From: Evansella vedderi
GTDB taxonomy: Bacteria; Bacillota; Bacilli; Bacillales; Salisediminibacteriaceae
Reading direction: 5' to 3'
NCBI RefSeq assembly: GCF_030813435.1
Contig: NZ_JAUSUG010000001.1
Span: forward strand, 124,001-188,000
DNA: 64,000 nt
Shown here: piece after piece, positions 1-8,054 of the stretch
How the letters are laid out: each line of letters starts with the position of its first letter
Numbering within the stretch: the stretch's first letter is position 1
The notes under the pieces: generated by a model
The model's input: only the letters and a program-made list of their open reading frames with translations
Told to the model about the DNA's origin: nothing
Databases searched by the model: none
Made by a program: the position numbers and the translations under genes

Positions 1-184
1 GATTTTAACAAAAATTAAAATTGATAATGACAATGAATATTGCGATTACAATCAGGTAATCGCTTTTTCTTTTTGAATAGATTTATTGGAATATTCCGAT
101 TGATTAGAATAAGAAAGGTTATGTTTTTCGGAGTATATTTTACAGATAATCAACAAATTATTAATAAGAAAAGGGTGGTTTATT

Positions 185-664
185 ATGCTTTCAAAACGAC
201 ACTTGGCTTTTAATATTGTAATGATAATCTTTCCTTGGTTAACACTATTTTTTTTAGGAAAGCGAAATATAAAACGTTATTTCTTAGCAAGCTTTGTCAC
301 TGTAATTTTTGAATTAATCAACGCTAAAATTGGGCAAAAGCGTAAATGGTGGATTTTTAACAATAAAACAAATTCGTTTATTACAAATGAATTGCCATTT
401 AGTGCAGGTCCATATATACCTCTATCCATGTGGATATTGAAATTGACATATGGAAACTTTAAAAAATTTCTTTTGCTTAATATTGTTGCAGATGGGCTCT
501 TTGCGTTTATATTAACCAAAATTCTTAACAAGATAAAAATAGCAAGGTTGGGTAAATTAAGCGAATTTCAATTTTTTATCTATTTATTTTATAAGACCTT
601 CTTATTATACGGCGTACAATACTTTGTGGAAAATAAAGAGAAATTTAAGATAGCAAACCCCTAA
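185..664 (+). CDS. Hypothetical membrane protein, 159 aa
   Basis: I do not recognise the family. The protein has a hydrophobic N-terminal helix (about residues 9-25), a further hydrophobic segment near 30-46, a polar middle with basic and Trp residues, and hydrophobic stretches around 95-112 and 128-147. It therefore looks like a small polytopic inner-membrane protein with a basic, lysine-rich tail. The ATG follows an AAAGGGTGG ribosome binding site about nine bases upstream. It stands alone ahead of a decayed DUF3231 gene on the same strand. Composition is strongly AT-rich like its neighbours. No function is assigned. Confidence 0.7.
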   Translation: MLSKRHLAFNIVMIIFPWLTLFFLGKRNIKRYFLASFVTVIFELINAKIGQKRKWWIFNNKTNSFITNELPFSAGPYIPLSMWILKLTYGNFKKFLLLNIVADGLFAFILTKILNKIKIARLGKLSEFQFFIYLFYKTFLLYGVQYFVENKEKFKIANP

Positions 665-686
665 AATAATTTAGAAGGAGATTTTT

Positions 687-1682
687 ATGACGGTAAAAGT
701 TGACTTAACTTCATCAGAAATTGCTAACCTTTGGACTGCTTATATTGATAATACCGCTTTAGTTACAAAATTAAATTATATTTTATTTTAGAAGATGAAG
801 ATATCAAACCAATTGCTGAAAAACTTTATCAATTCTCTAAGCAAAATATAGAACAGATTAAACAAATTTATGTAAAAGAAAATCATACTATTCCAATGGG
901 GTTTACAGATGAAGATGTGGATGTAACTGCACCTCGATTATTTGCAGATACATATTTTTGGCCTTTCTTCAACATAAAATGGATATGAACTTAAGTGCCT
1001 ATTCCATGTGTTTATCTCATTCTACACGTACGGATATACGTAATTTTTTTAATCATTATTTAACAACTATTATACAAATTTTTAACGAGGCAACGGAATT
1101 AATGTTATCGAAAGGAACGTATGTAAGATCACCATTTATTCCAACTCCAAAAACAGTGGATACGGTTGAAAGGCAAAGTTTCTTAACTGGGTGGTTTGGA
1201 GACAGAAGGCCATTAACAGCAATTGAAATTGACCAATTGTTCTTCGATATAAGCCGTAATGCTTTAGGTCATGCATTATTACTGGGTTATACAGAGTTGC
1301 AAAATCCAAAGAAGTACGGGAACATATGCGATGGGGTGCTGATATTGCAAAAAAATTTATCGATATCTTTAGTTCAACTTTAATGGAAGAGGATATTCAA
1401 GCTCCTATGTTTTGGTCTGCTAAAATTGAAGATACAACCATTTCTCCTTATTCGGATAAATTATTAATGTTTGAAGTTTCTGCTACAGCAGCACAAGCTG
1501 GTATTGGGTACTATGGACGTTCAATAGCTTCAGTACAAAGACGAGATCTAGGTACTAATTACATACGAGTATTAACAGAAAGCCTTCAATACGGTGAAGA
1601 TGGGGCAAATATAACAATTAAAAATGGATGGCTAGAAGAACCACCACAAGTACCTGACAACAGGAAAAAAGTGAAGAAGTAA
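687..1682 (+). pseudogene. DUF3231 family protein, broken by three frameshifts
   Basis: Joining three frames recovers most of a DUF3231 protein, a four-helix-bundle family of unknown function with two tandem copies, common in Bacillaceae and often linked to spores. The start reads MTVKVDLTSSEIANLW, then a frame change near 785 continues as LEDEDIKPIAEKLYQ. Another shift at the T-run near 955 leads to LAFLQHKMDMNLSAYS, and a third near 1310 leads to EHMRWGADIAKKF. The C-terminus (GANITIKNGWLEEPPQ) is typical of the family. A good ribosome binding site (AGAAGGAG) precedes the ATG. Three single-base shifts in one gene suggest real decay; sequencing error at homopolymers is the alternative. Confidence 0.8.
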
Positions 1683-1768
1683 GCAGGTGGCGGCGGATCT
1701 CCCTTGAAAGGGGGGAGGCTTGGACGGAGAGAAAAAAGGTTGTGGTGCCTGTAACCGTAGTAATACTC

Positions 1769-1808
1769 AAAAACACATCCCCTTTCTGTTCTAGAGGATG
1801 TGTTTTTA
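1769..1808 (+). terminator. Rho-independent terminator
   Basis: Arms AAAAACACATCC and GGATGTGTTTTT flank a 16-base loop and end in a T-run. It lies downstream of the broken DUF3231 gene. Confidence 0.75.
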
Positions 1809-1919
1809 TTTGGTTAAAAAATCTCTATCAGGGCTTACCTCTTTTTGATTAAGAAGGAAGTTTACAACCGTTACAAAGAACTTTTCCATTTCTTTTGACT
1901 CGTCGTATTTTGCCTTTTG

Positions 1920-2229
1920 CTAAGTGGCATGCATTACTTGAGATTGAGGAAGGTATTTATTACGCAATTTCTTTGCAAGTTGTCGTACATCTGGCCGATA
2001 TAAATGTCCTTTTTCCGCCTCCCATAGGGTCTTATATAAAGAAGTTTGCAGTTTACGAACGGTGTGCTTATGTTCTGCTAATGTTATAAACTTTTGATAG
2101 TACTCTGGTTCAGATAATACATAAAAAAACAAATGCATTCCGTACCCGACGATCCTTAAGCTTAGTCTTAATAACTCTTCAAAGGAATGCTCTCCGTATG
2201 CTAAATATCGTTGTTCTTCTTTTATTCGG
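1920..2229 (-). pseudogene. Unrecognised protein remnant, N-terminally truncated
   Basis: On the minus strand an open frame of about 100 codons runs from near 2229 to a stop at 1920. It contains RYLAYGEHSFEELLRLSLR, then MHLFFYVLSEPEYYQKF and a basic tail. An internal ATG at 2138 gives a 72-residue frame, but coherent protein-like sequence continues upstream of it with no start or ribosome binding site. It looks like the C-terminal part of a helical protein whose front has been lost. The sequence upstream on this strand is the 51-bp tandem repeat. I cannot name a family. Confidence 0.35.
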
Positions 2230-2263
2230 TTGAAAAATTCTATAAAACTACTATTCGAAAGAA

Positions 2264-2393
2264 CCAGAAAATCACGTCTTCCGAAGCCTGATGTGAGGAC
2301 AAGACTTGAAGGAAAAGAAAAAACATGTCCTCAGAATCCCGATGTGAGTACAAGACTCGAAAGAACCAGAAAACCATGTCCTCCGAAATTAAA
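2264..2393. repeat. Tandem repeat, 51-bp unit, about 2.5 copies
   Basis: Blocks beginning CGAAAGAACCAGAAAA or TGAAGGAAAAGAAAAA and ending GATGTGAG(G/T)ACAAGACT recur with a 51-base period. The unit is a multiple of three, so one frame stays open across the array and would encode 17-residue repeats containing KPDVRTRLE and NPDVSTRLE. No credible start or ribosome binding site supports translation, so I treat it as a minisatellite-like repeat. Confidence 0.6.
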
Positions 2394-2513
2394 TAAATGC
2401 TATTATCGCAGAAGGAAGAGTAATTTTGTACAGTCATCAATAATCAAAAATGCCTAACATTTATACCTTTAGGCGTAAATTCGAGTATCTGTAGCGAAAA
2501 TCATTAACAGATA

Positions 2514-2545
2514 ATAAAAAAAAACAGACACACCAGTGTCTGTTT
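2514..2545 (-). terminator. Terminator of the NlpC/P60-SLH gene
   Basis: Perfect 10-bp arms AAACAGACAC and GTGTCTGTTT with a 4-base loop, followed on the minus strand by a run of at least eight T. It lies about 40 bases past the stop of the SLH endopeptidase. Confidence 0.85.
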
Positions 2546-2585
2546 CCATTGACTATATTTAATTGGCACTTACCTGCCAACCAGA

Positions 2586-3584
2586 TTACTGATTCATCGC
2601 CCGATGCAAGAACACCGCAAACTCCGCACGGCTAATCGGCGAGTTTGGACGGAAGGTTCCGTCAGAATAGCCTACCGTTATACCACTTGCAGCCATCCGT
2701 TGAATTGGAACTCTAGCCCAGTGATTACTGCTAACATCCGAGAACTGGCGACTCTGAGCCCCACTCCTCAAATCAAACACACGATCAAACACAGAAGCAA
2801 CCTCCGCACGCGTCATAGGAGCATTCGGACGGAACGTTCCATCCCCATTACCACCCATAAAACCAGCATCCACTGTCGCAGCAATAGACCTCGCAGCCCA
2901 GTGACCAGAAGGAACATCACTAAAATGATTGTTACTAGAACCATTTAAACCTTCCACTCTAGCAATAATCGCAGCTACACTCGCACGAGTAATTTGCTCA
3001 TTCGGACGGAAAAAGCTATTTTCAAATCCAACAATATACCCTTGAGAACTCATAGCAGAAATCTCACTATGTGCCCAAAATCCCCTTGGAACATCATGGA
3101 ACTGACCAGCAGGTAACGGAGCATCCGAAATAACCCTTCTCGCACCTATGTACTTAGGTCCCCAATACGAACCACTACCAATAGAAACAATCTCTACACC
3201 CCTAGAAGATCCAGAATGAATCATCCGGTTATTCCCAATGTAAATCCCATTATGAGAAGGAGTCGACCCAGTTCCCGTCTCATTAAAAAACACTAAATCC
3301 CCCGGAAGCAAATTACTTCTACTAACACTTGTACCCTCCGTAATCTGAGTCCTAGTAGTACGAGTCAACGACATCCCAGCCTCACGGAAAACAAACTGCA
3401 CAAACCCAGAACAATCAAATCCCGCCGGCGTCGTACCACCCCATTGATAAGGAACCCCCTGATACTGCTTCGCAATCCGAATAACCTCATCCCGCAAACT
3501 ATTAGCCTTCACCTCACTAGGCGAAAACAATAGACTCGTAAACAGCATCACAAATGCCAAACTAACCACCGTAAACTTTCTCAT
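2586..3584 (-). CDS. Secreted NlpC/P60 cell-wall endopeptidase with three SLH domains
   Basis: Predicted gamma-D-glutamyl-meso-diaminopimelate-type peptidoglycan endopeptidase held at the surface by S-layer homology domains. The chosen start (MRKFTVVSLAFVML) gives a clean Sec signal peptide ending near AAEVKA-type residues about 27 and has a GGGAGT ribosome binding site; a longer frame to 3638 adds 18 residues that would bury the signal. The NlpC/P60 domain spans about residues 28-150, with the catalytic Cys in FDCSGF and the His in PSHNGIYIG. Three SLH repeats follow, each with the FRPN...ITRAE-type core (FRPNEQITRAS, FRPNAPMTRAE, FRPNSPISRAE). Length of 332 aa fits this class. Monocistronic with its own terminator. 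Likely a cell-separation or wall-remodelling enzyme. Confidence 0.9.
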   Translation of the reverse strand: MRKFTVVSLAFVMLFTSLLFSPSEVKANSLRDEVIRIAKQYQGVPYQWGGTTPAGFDCSGFVQFVFREAGMSLTRTTRTQITEGTSVSRSNLLPGDLVFFNETGTGSTPSHNGIYIGNNRMIHSGSSRGVEIVSIGSGSYWGPKYIGARRVISDAPLPAGQFHDVPRGFWAHSEISAMSSQGYIVGFENSFFRPNEQITRASVAAIIARVEGLNGSSNNHFSDVPSGHWAARSIAATVDAGFMGGNGDGTFRPNAPMTRAEVASVFDRVFDLRSGAQSRQFSDVSSNHWARVPIQRMAASGITVGYSDGTFRPNSPISRAEFAVFLHRAMNQ

Positions 3585-4053
3585 ACAAATACTCCCTTTT
3601 CTAAGTTGTCTATAACTCTCGTGAACTAGATATCCCATTCTAGCACGTAATATATTTCAGAAAGATTACAACAGAATAACAACTTAGAAATTATACTAGT
3701 AAGTATTGGAGATATGATAACACCACTGGAAACCCAACATAATTCTGGGAAAAACAAAGTAGCTAACCTCATAAAACGAGTAATTATTAGAAGCCCAAAC
3801 CGATGACAATAACCTGTTTCTGGAACCGTTTTAAACATTTACCGTAAAATGATAGGAAAAAGCCGCAGATTAAATGATACAAGATAAGTGAATAATGAAA
3901 ATGAAAATCCAAATTTATAAACGTAGGAAAGCAATAAAACATGTTATATTAATACACAAAACATTCTAGAACGGATATCCTTTTCAAAGTAACTGTTACA
4001 AAATCGGTTCACCAGAAGGGGATGAAAAATGAGGAAAATAACGTTAAAGGATA
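3585..4053. other. Intergenic region, no gene seen
   Basis: AT-rich spacer between the SLH endopeptidase (minus) and a small plus-strand gene; it must hold both promoters. Short frames here lack ribosome binding sites or start inside the neighbouring gene. At 4029 a 13-codon frame (MRKITLKDIDDNI) with an AAGGGG site ends just inside the next small gene and may be a coupled leader peptide or a frameshifted start. Confidence 0.5.
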
Positions 4054-4056
4054 TTG

Positions 4057-4236
4057 ATGATAATATTTAAGAAAATCAGACAGGCCAATGATATGATTCG
4101 TAAAACAAATTCCTCTTCTAAACGTCGTAAAAAATCTCGGACTCGAAAACAAAGTGAGGTAATAGATTATTTAGTTAAAGAAGCTAAAAGATTAAAGCTC
4201 TTCCATTTAATTGAACCTTGGTTTACAAAACAATAA
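4057..4236 (+). CDS. Small basic hypothetical protein, 59 aa
   Basis: Very Lys/Arg-rich (SSKRRKKSRTRKQSEVIDYL), ending in a short amphipathic helix (VKEAKRLKLFHLIEPWF). An AAAGGA site lies upstream of the ATG at 4057, and a 13-codon frame beginning at 4029 overlaps the start in another frame, so translation may be coupled or the true N-terminus may be frameshifted. A strong terminator follows within 20 bases of the stop, which supports a real transcript. The charge suggests nucleic-acid binding, but that is only a guess. Confidence 0.45.
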   Translation: MIIFKKIRQANDMIRKTNSSSKRRKKSRTRKQSEVIDYLVKEAKRLKLFHLIEPWFTKQ

Positions 4237-4254
4237 TACATAAAAGTATCACAC

Positions 4255-4296
4255 AAAAAAACACCGAAGTCTGGCAAACCAGACCTCGGTGTTTTT
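4255..4296. terminator. Bidirectional terminator
   Basis: Arms AAAACACCGAAGTCTGG and CCAGACCTCGGTGTTTT around a CAAA loop, with A-run on the left and T-run on the right. It serves the converging small basic gene and the CBO0543-type membrane gene. Confidence 0.85.
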
Positions 4297-4297
4297 G

Positions 4298-4864
4298 TTA
4301 GGTCCCCTTATGCTGCAGCCACAAAAACAAACTCGCGACCCCTTTCGACACTAAGAAAAACAACACATAAAAGACAAACAATCCGAAATAATTGACCCAA
4401 TAATGCATATGGAACAGATGCAACCACACCATAACCGGCTTCATAATAAAGGCGAAAAAGGCGGACAAGATCACAGCCCATAAGTATATATTTTTCCCCC
4501 GATTCAACGTCCATTGATACAAAAGCATAAAACAAACGGGTACGAGCGCGGCATCCAATGCAAAGCTCGGTAAAAAGGAAAGTAAGGAATAGGGGTATTC
4601 CCACAGTCCTAAGCTAATACCAATGGCGTTCGTATAGTGAAACCATACATGATAATTGAGCCCGAAGAATCCTAACAACAGGGCTCTGCTCTTATCCATG
4701 AATATAAATAAAACAATAAGGGGAACAATGAGCATCAGTACGACAACCCAGAATTCCCAGGACCCAAAATCAGAGTACGTTTGCCAATATTCAATTTGCC
4801 GTTTAGTTAAATCTTCTGCCATCGATCTTATTTCATTTAACTGCGATCGTTGCTCCTCATTCAT
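4298..4864 (-). CDS. CBO0543-type polytopic membrane protein, 188 aa
   Basis: Starts with a charged N-terminus (MNEEQRSQLNEIRSMAEDL) followed by about five hydrophobic segments: WEFWVVVLMLIVPLIVLF, a stretch with NYHVWFHYTN, SFALDAALVPVCFML, IYLWAVILSAFFAFIM, and NYFGLFVFYVLFFL. The spacing and the WxYPY and ALD motifs match the CBO0543 family of Firmicute membrane proteins, which has no known function. The ATG at 4864 was chosen because AAGGTGGG lies ten bases upstream; a longer frame to 4912 lacks such a site. Likely monocistronic. Confidence 0.7.
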   Translation of the reverse strand: MNEEQRSQLNEIRSMAEDLTKRQIEYWQTYSDFGSWEFWVVVLMLIVPLIVLFIFMDKSRALLLGFFGLNYHVWFHYTNAIGISLGLWEYPYSLLSFLPSFALDAALVPVCFMLLYQWTLNRGKNIYLWAVILSAFFAFIMKPVMVWLHLFHMHYWVNYFGLFVFYVLFFLVSKGVASLFLWLQHKGT

Positions 4865-5255
4865 TTCATTTCCCACCTTACCAATAATTGCATACGCAAG
4901 TAATATAACCAAAACCTCCCCAAACTATTCCCATTTGAGCTAAATTTTCCAATCTACAGGACCATAGCAAGAAAAATTCTATTAGAATCTGTCAAAAAGG
5001 TCGGTTTTGGTATGCGGAAACATGTTTTAATACCTTGTTATTTTCAAACGAAGTTGATGGAAGCGAAAGGGAGTACCTGGAACGTAAATCAACATTCCAA
5101 TTTAGCACAGCAAAAAATTTTTTGTGGTGTAAATAAAGATAGGATATTTTTGACCATGATCTATTAAAAAATCACCATCAACACGTTTAAATCTAGTTCC
5201 ATATGTCAAAAATAGCTTACTAGAAAGGAAATAAATTCTTAAGGAGCTGAGTCCA
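4865..5255. other. Intergenic region, no gene seen
   Basis: AT-rich spacer between a minus-strand membrane gene and the plus-strand 32-aa peptide. It should hold promoters for both. I see no RNA gene or large hairpin. Confidence 0.4.
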
Positions 5256-5354
5256 ATGAATGCTACGAATACAGAGGTTGTATTGCCAGAAGAACTTCCT
5301 GAGGATGTAAACGAGTTTTTGGAAATGCTTTACGACTTAGTAGTAAAAAATTAA
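5256..5354 (+). CDS. Short acidic peptide, 32 aa
   Basis: A small open frame with an ideal AAGGAG site (5241-5246) and 9-base spacing. The product begins MNATNTEVVLPEELPED and ends FLEMLYDLVVKN. It is strongly acidic and likely forms one amphipathic helix in its second half. No family is recognised. The perfect initiation signals in an otherwise empty 500-base region are the main reason for calling it. It could be a small regulatory or structural peptide. Confidence 0.5.
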   Translation: MNATNTEVVLPEELPEDVNEFLEMLYDLVVKN

Positions 5355-5411
5355 GTAGAAAACTTTATATGGAAATTATAAATAAATAGAGGAAATAGCA
5401 ATAATACATGA

Positions 5412-5450
5412 TAAAGCCCGCAATTACATCCAAAGGATTGCGGGTTTATT
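5412..5450. terminator. Bidirectional terminator
   Basis: Arms AAAGCCCGCAAT and ATTGCGGGTTT around a 12-base loop, immediately downstream of the minus-strand proline-rich peptide and 60 bases past the plus-strand 32-aa peptide. Confidence 0.75.
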
Positions 5451-5455
5451 TTGCA

Positions 5456-5611
5456 CTAAAACCTTCTCTGTTGAATAATTGGAAACGGCGGTGGCCAAAA
5501 GGGCGGTCTTGCTGGAATTCCCCAGTAGGGTGGGTAAAACCAGAATGGTGGCGGATAAACGGCTGGTCTAGGACCCACAGGTGGGAAGGTCGGTCTCGGT
5601 CTTGGAAACAT
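5456..5611 (-). CDS. Proline-rich 51-aa peptide
   Basis: A short gene read directly from the minus strand: ATG at 5611, stop at 5456, with a strong GGAGG site ten bases upstream and a terminator immediately after. The product begins MFPRPRPTFPPVGPRP, continues with YPPPFWFYPPYWG and PPFWPPPFP, and ends IIQQRRF. Over a third of residues are proline, with many Trp/Tyr/Phe and Arg, and no Cys. Such Pro/aromatic peptides occur in Bacillus spore coats, and a sporulation role is a plausible inference. An antimicrobial Pro/Arg-rich peptide is the alternative. No signal peptide is visible. Confidence 0.6.
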   Translation of the reverse strand: MFPRPRPTFPPVGPRPAVYPPPFWFYPPYWGIPARPPFWPPPFPIIQQRRF

Positions 5612-5713
5612 GATAATGAAAACCTCCAATATATAAGTTTAATCCAATGTATGTAGGAGAAATAATATTGCCCCAATCATTACCTAAAGGCCCGCAAAAA
5701 TAATAATAAAGCA

Positions 5714-5744
5714 CAAAAAAGGCTGATCCTCAAGGACCAGCCTA
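5714..5744 (-). terminator. Terminator of the LCP gene
   Basis: Arms AGGCTGGTCC and GGATCAGCCT with a TTGA loop, followed by TTTTTT on the minus strand; it overlaps the region just past the LCP stop codon. Confidence 0.85.
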
Positions 5745-5747
5745 TTA

Positions 5748-6695
5748 TTAATCTTCGTCATCGGCTTTCACGACAGATTCTCCATTCGTATCTAAACCAA
5801 GGTGTGCGCGAAGGGTATTGGATACGTGTAGTCTTTCTTCTTCCGGTACGAATAAGTACCATACACCATTTTTCCTTCCTCCACCTTGTCCGGAGAATTC
5901 TAGTGTTTCTGAATTATGTCTTGTACTATGGTAGTTTTGCGTGATTTTCATCATTTTATCGAATTCAAGGTTTGTCTTCACGTTCGTTCCTAACGTATCA
6001 AGGATGTCCCCGACTTTAGTAATACTTGAAATTTGTGCACCTTCTTCGATGATTCCAGCAACAACTTGACGCTGACGATCGTTACGACCTAAGTCACCGC
6101 GGCTGTCCTGCATACGCATTCTTGAGTAAGCAAGGGCTTCCTCTCCATTTAAGAAGATTTCCCCTTCCTCAAACTGGTGTCTTCCTTGTGTAAAGGAAAA
6201 AGCATTATTCACTGTAACACCACCAATGGCATCAACAATATCCTTAAAGCCAGCCATATTGACGGAAATAAAATAATCAATGGGAATATCTAAAAAATTC
6301 TCCACCGTATTGATCGTCATTTCTGCTCCACCAAAAGCGTAGGAGTGGTTAATCTTATCATTCATACCACGACCAACAATTTCCGTATACGTGTCACGTG
6401 GGATACTTACTGTCTTCATGGAATTATCCATCGGATTCACAGTGATCACCATGAGTGTATCCGCTCTTCCACGGGCCGATTCCTCTGAATCAATTCCCAC
6501 TAATAAGAAGGAAAGTGGATCCCCAATATCTGCTGCAATGTCACGTCTCTCCGATTTCTCACGCTCCAGAGTAAAGTGCATTGTACTTACTGTATCTTGA
6601 ACATTCTTATACATATAGAAACCATACCCACCAATAGCAACCAACATAGTAAGCACGGAAATCCCTGCTATCATAAGAACTTTCTTCATTGTCAT
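5748..6695 (-). CDS. LytR-CpsA-Psr (LCP) family cell-wall transferase
   Basis: LCP enzymes move teichoic-acid or other polyprenyl-linked glycopolymers onto peptidoglycan at the outer membrane face. The protein has a short cytoplasmic start (MTMKKV), one transmembrane segment (about 6-26) and an extracellular LCP domain from about residue 55. Hallmarks are FLLVGIDS, RADTLMVITVNP, SIPRDTYTEI with the conserved Arg, NDKINHSYAFGG, and GGVTVNNAFSF. The SRMRMQD...GRNDRQRQV motif is also present. Length of 315 aa is typical. The start has AGGGAG about ten bases upstream. Monocistronic, with its own terminator and an acidic C-terminal tail (VKADDED). Confidence 0.92.
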   Translation of the reverse strand: MTMKKVLMIAGISVLTMLVAIGGYGFYMYKNVQDTVSTMHFTLEREKSERRDIAADIGDPLSFLLVGIDSEESARGRADTLMVITVNPMDNSMKTVSIPRDTYTEIVGRGMNDKINHSYAFGGAEMTINTVENFLDIPIDYFISVNMAGFKDIVDAIGGVTVNNAFSFTQGRHQFEEGEIFLNGEEALAYSRMRMQDSRGDLGRNDRQRQVVAGIIEEGAQISSITKVGDILDTLGTNVKTNLEFDKMMKITQNYHSTRHNSETLEFSGQGGGRKNGVWYLFVPEEERLHVSNTLRAHLGLDTNGESVVKADDED

Positions 6696-6841
6696 TTTTC
6701 ATTTCTCCCTAATATAAAATTTTTAATTGGGTGAATCGATATAATTATAGTTTGATTTTATGTTTCTAGCAATAAAATTTTAAATTCTTCCAAAATTCGT
6801 CACTAGATTCCAGTTTACTAGGGAATAGGATGGAACAATGA

Positions 6842-7113
6842 ATGAAAGCGTGGGTGTCCGGAGACGGTGCTTTTGATATTCCGTATCGTTCCTTGGTACC
6901 ACAGAAAGTAAAGAATTTACTAGTAACGGGTCGCTGTATTTCTACTTCACACGAAGCTTTAGCAACGACACGATTACGCCAAGTGCCATGGCAACTGGGC
7001 AAGCGGTTGGTACAGCAGTATCCATTGCTATTGACACAAATGTTACTCCTATAGAAGTGGATGTGAAAGTCTTGCAGGAGATATTGATAGAGGATGGAGC
7101 CGTGTTGGGTTAA
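6842..7113 (+). pseudogene. C-terminal remnant of an FAD-dependent oxidoreductase
   Basis: The segment encodes FDIPYRSLVPQKVKNLLVTG then RCISTSHEALATTRLR, the C-terminal FAD-binding signature of the FAD-dependent oxidoreductase family found near sugar-catabolism genes. A one-base shift near 6985 moves the frame, after which PSAMATGQAVGTA and VDVKVLQEILIEDGAVLG continue to a stop at 7111-7113. Nothing upstream restores the N-terminal two thirds. It is a truncated, frameshifted fossil, followed by a terminator. Confidence 0.75.
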
Positions 7114-7429
7114 GGGAAATCGGGGGAAGGGCAGGGACAAAGTTATAGGAATTTTTCACTGGTTCCGGTGCTTCCCCAGTTGACCATCACCCGAGCGAGA
7201 AGGGAACTGAGGAAAGAGATTATTAAAGCGGCATGTAGTTGCCCTGACCGAGTATTGTCGAACTCGGTCTTTTTTAGTGTGTGTTAATTTATTTTATAGA
7301 TTCTATTAAAGGATTATGTGGCTTTTCAATGATTCATAGAAATAACGGCTTTATTCGAAGGATTATACATCAATTTTTAGTTACTTTTAAGAGGTGCTAT
7401 TAACTATTAGTGTTTAGTGACGAGACCAC
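7114..7429. other. Intergenic region holding a terminator only
   Basis: Between the FAD oxidoreductase remnant and the nagB remnant I see only the hairpin at 7246-7275 and AT-rich sequence. Confidence 0.4.
7246..7275 (+). terminator. Rho-independent terminator
   Basis: Arms GACCGAGT and ACTCGGTC with an 8-base loop followed by TTTTTT. Confidence 0.8.
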
Positions 7430-7833
7430 TGAACATACAGTGAACTTAGATGAATATATTGGAATTCCTGTTGATCATCCACACAGCTATCATTAATTTA
7501 TGAATAATCAACTATTTAATCATATTAATGTTCCGATGAACCAAACCCATTTGTCGAACGGAGAAGCGAGTGACCTAGAGAAGGAATGTGTCCGTTATGA
7601 ACAACTTATTGATGGTTTAGGTGGGATTGATATTCAGCTTTTAGGTGTTAGAAGCAATGGGCATTTTGGCTTTAATGAACCAGGTACACCCTTTAAATGG
7701 CTGACTCCACTCGAGAGGCCAATGCCTGTTTGTTTGAAAACAAAGGCGCTGAATGAGCTTATCCATGGGAAAAACAATTGTTGCAGACAGAGCGGCATTA
7801 AGCTTAGTAGAACAAAAAAAACAAACTTTATAA
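7430..7833 (+). pseudogene. nagB: Decayed glucosamine-6-phosphate deaminase (nagB)
   Basis: NagB converts glucosamine-6-phosphate to fructose-6-phosphate and ammonia. Recognisable pieces are VNLDEYIGIPVDHPHSYH, then an in-frame TAA where the family has an aromatic codon, then FMNNQLFNHINVP, YEQLIDGLGGIDIQLLG and NGHFGFNEPGT. About 80 codons of the middle are missing. The C-terminus TIVADRAALSLVEQ appears in a different frame and stops at 7833. The first third of the gene is absent. It is clearly non-functional, with a point nonsense, a deletion and a frameshift. Confidence 0.85.
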
Positions 7834-7934
7834 GAAATATTGCGGACTGTTCCCACTGCGATAAAACTTTAACGTGGTGGGTACAGTCCTCTAATTATTA
7901 TTCCAAAATACTATTTTTATAGTTAGGTACAAAT

Positions 7935-8041
7935 TTGCACAAACTAGCCGTAAGTGATTCGGTCTTACAGTTCTTATATAAATTATTTAATATAAAGTTA
8001 AGCAATTGCACAAAAACTTTTTTGCACCGATCCCTGTGCAA
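7935..8041. promoter_or_regulatory. Cluster of TTGCAC half sites upstream of the PRD regulator
   Basis: TTGCAC occurs at 7935, 8006 and 8022, and its inverse GTGCAA at 8036-8041, so the last two form an inverted repeat (TTGCAC, 8 bases, GTGCAA) abutting the ribosome binding site of the regulator gene. A hairpin or operator there could control the PTS operon. This is pattern-based inference only. Confidence 0.35.
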
Positions 8042-8054
8042 GGAGGAATTATAT

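Noticed and set aside
1717-1795. Short frame with KKGCGACNRSNTQ after the DUF3231 remnant
   Set aside because: Ribosome binding site spacing is wrong for its TTG start and the frame overlaps the terminator.
7848-7893. GGACTGT-CCCAC / GTGGG-ACAGTCC hairpin after the nagB remnant
   Set aside because: Real inverted repeat but no T-tail and a long loop; could be a terminator relic, not listed.
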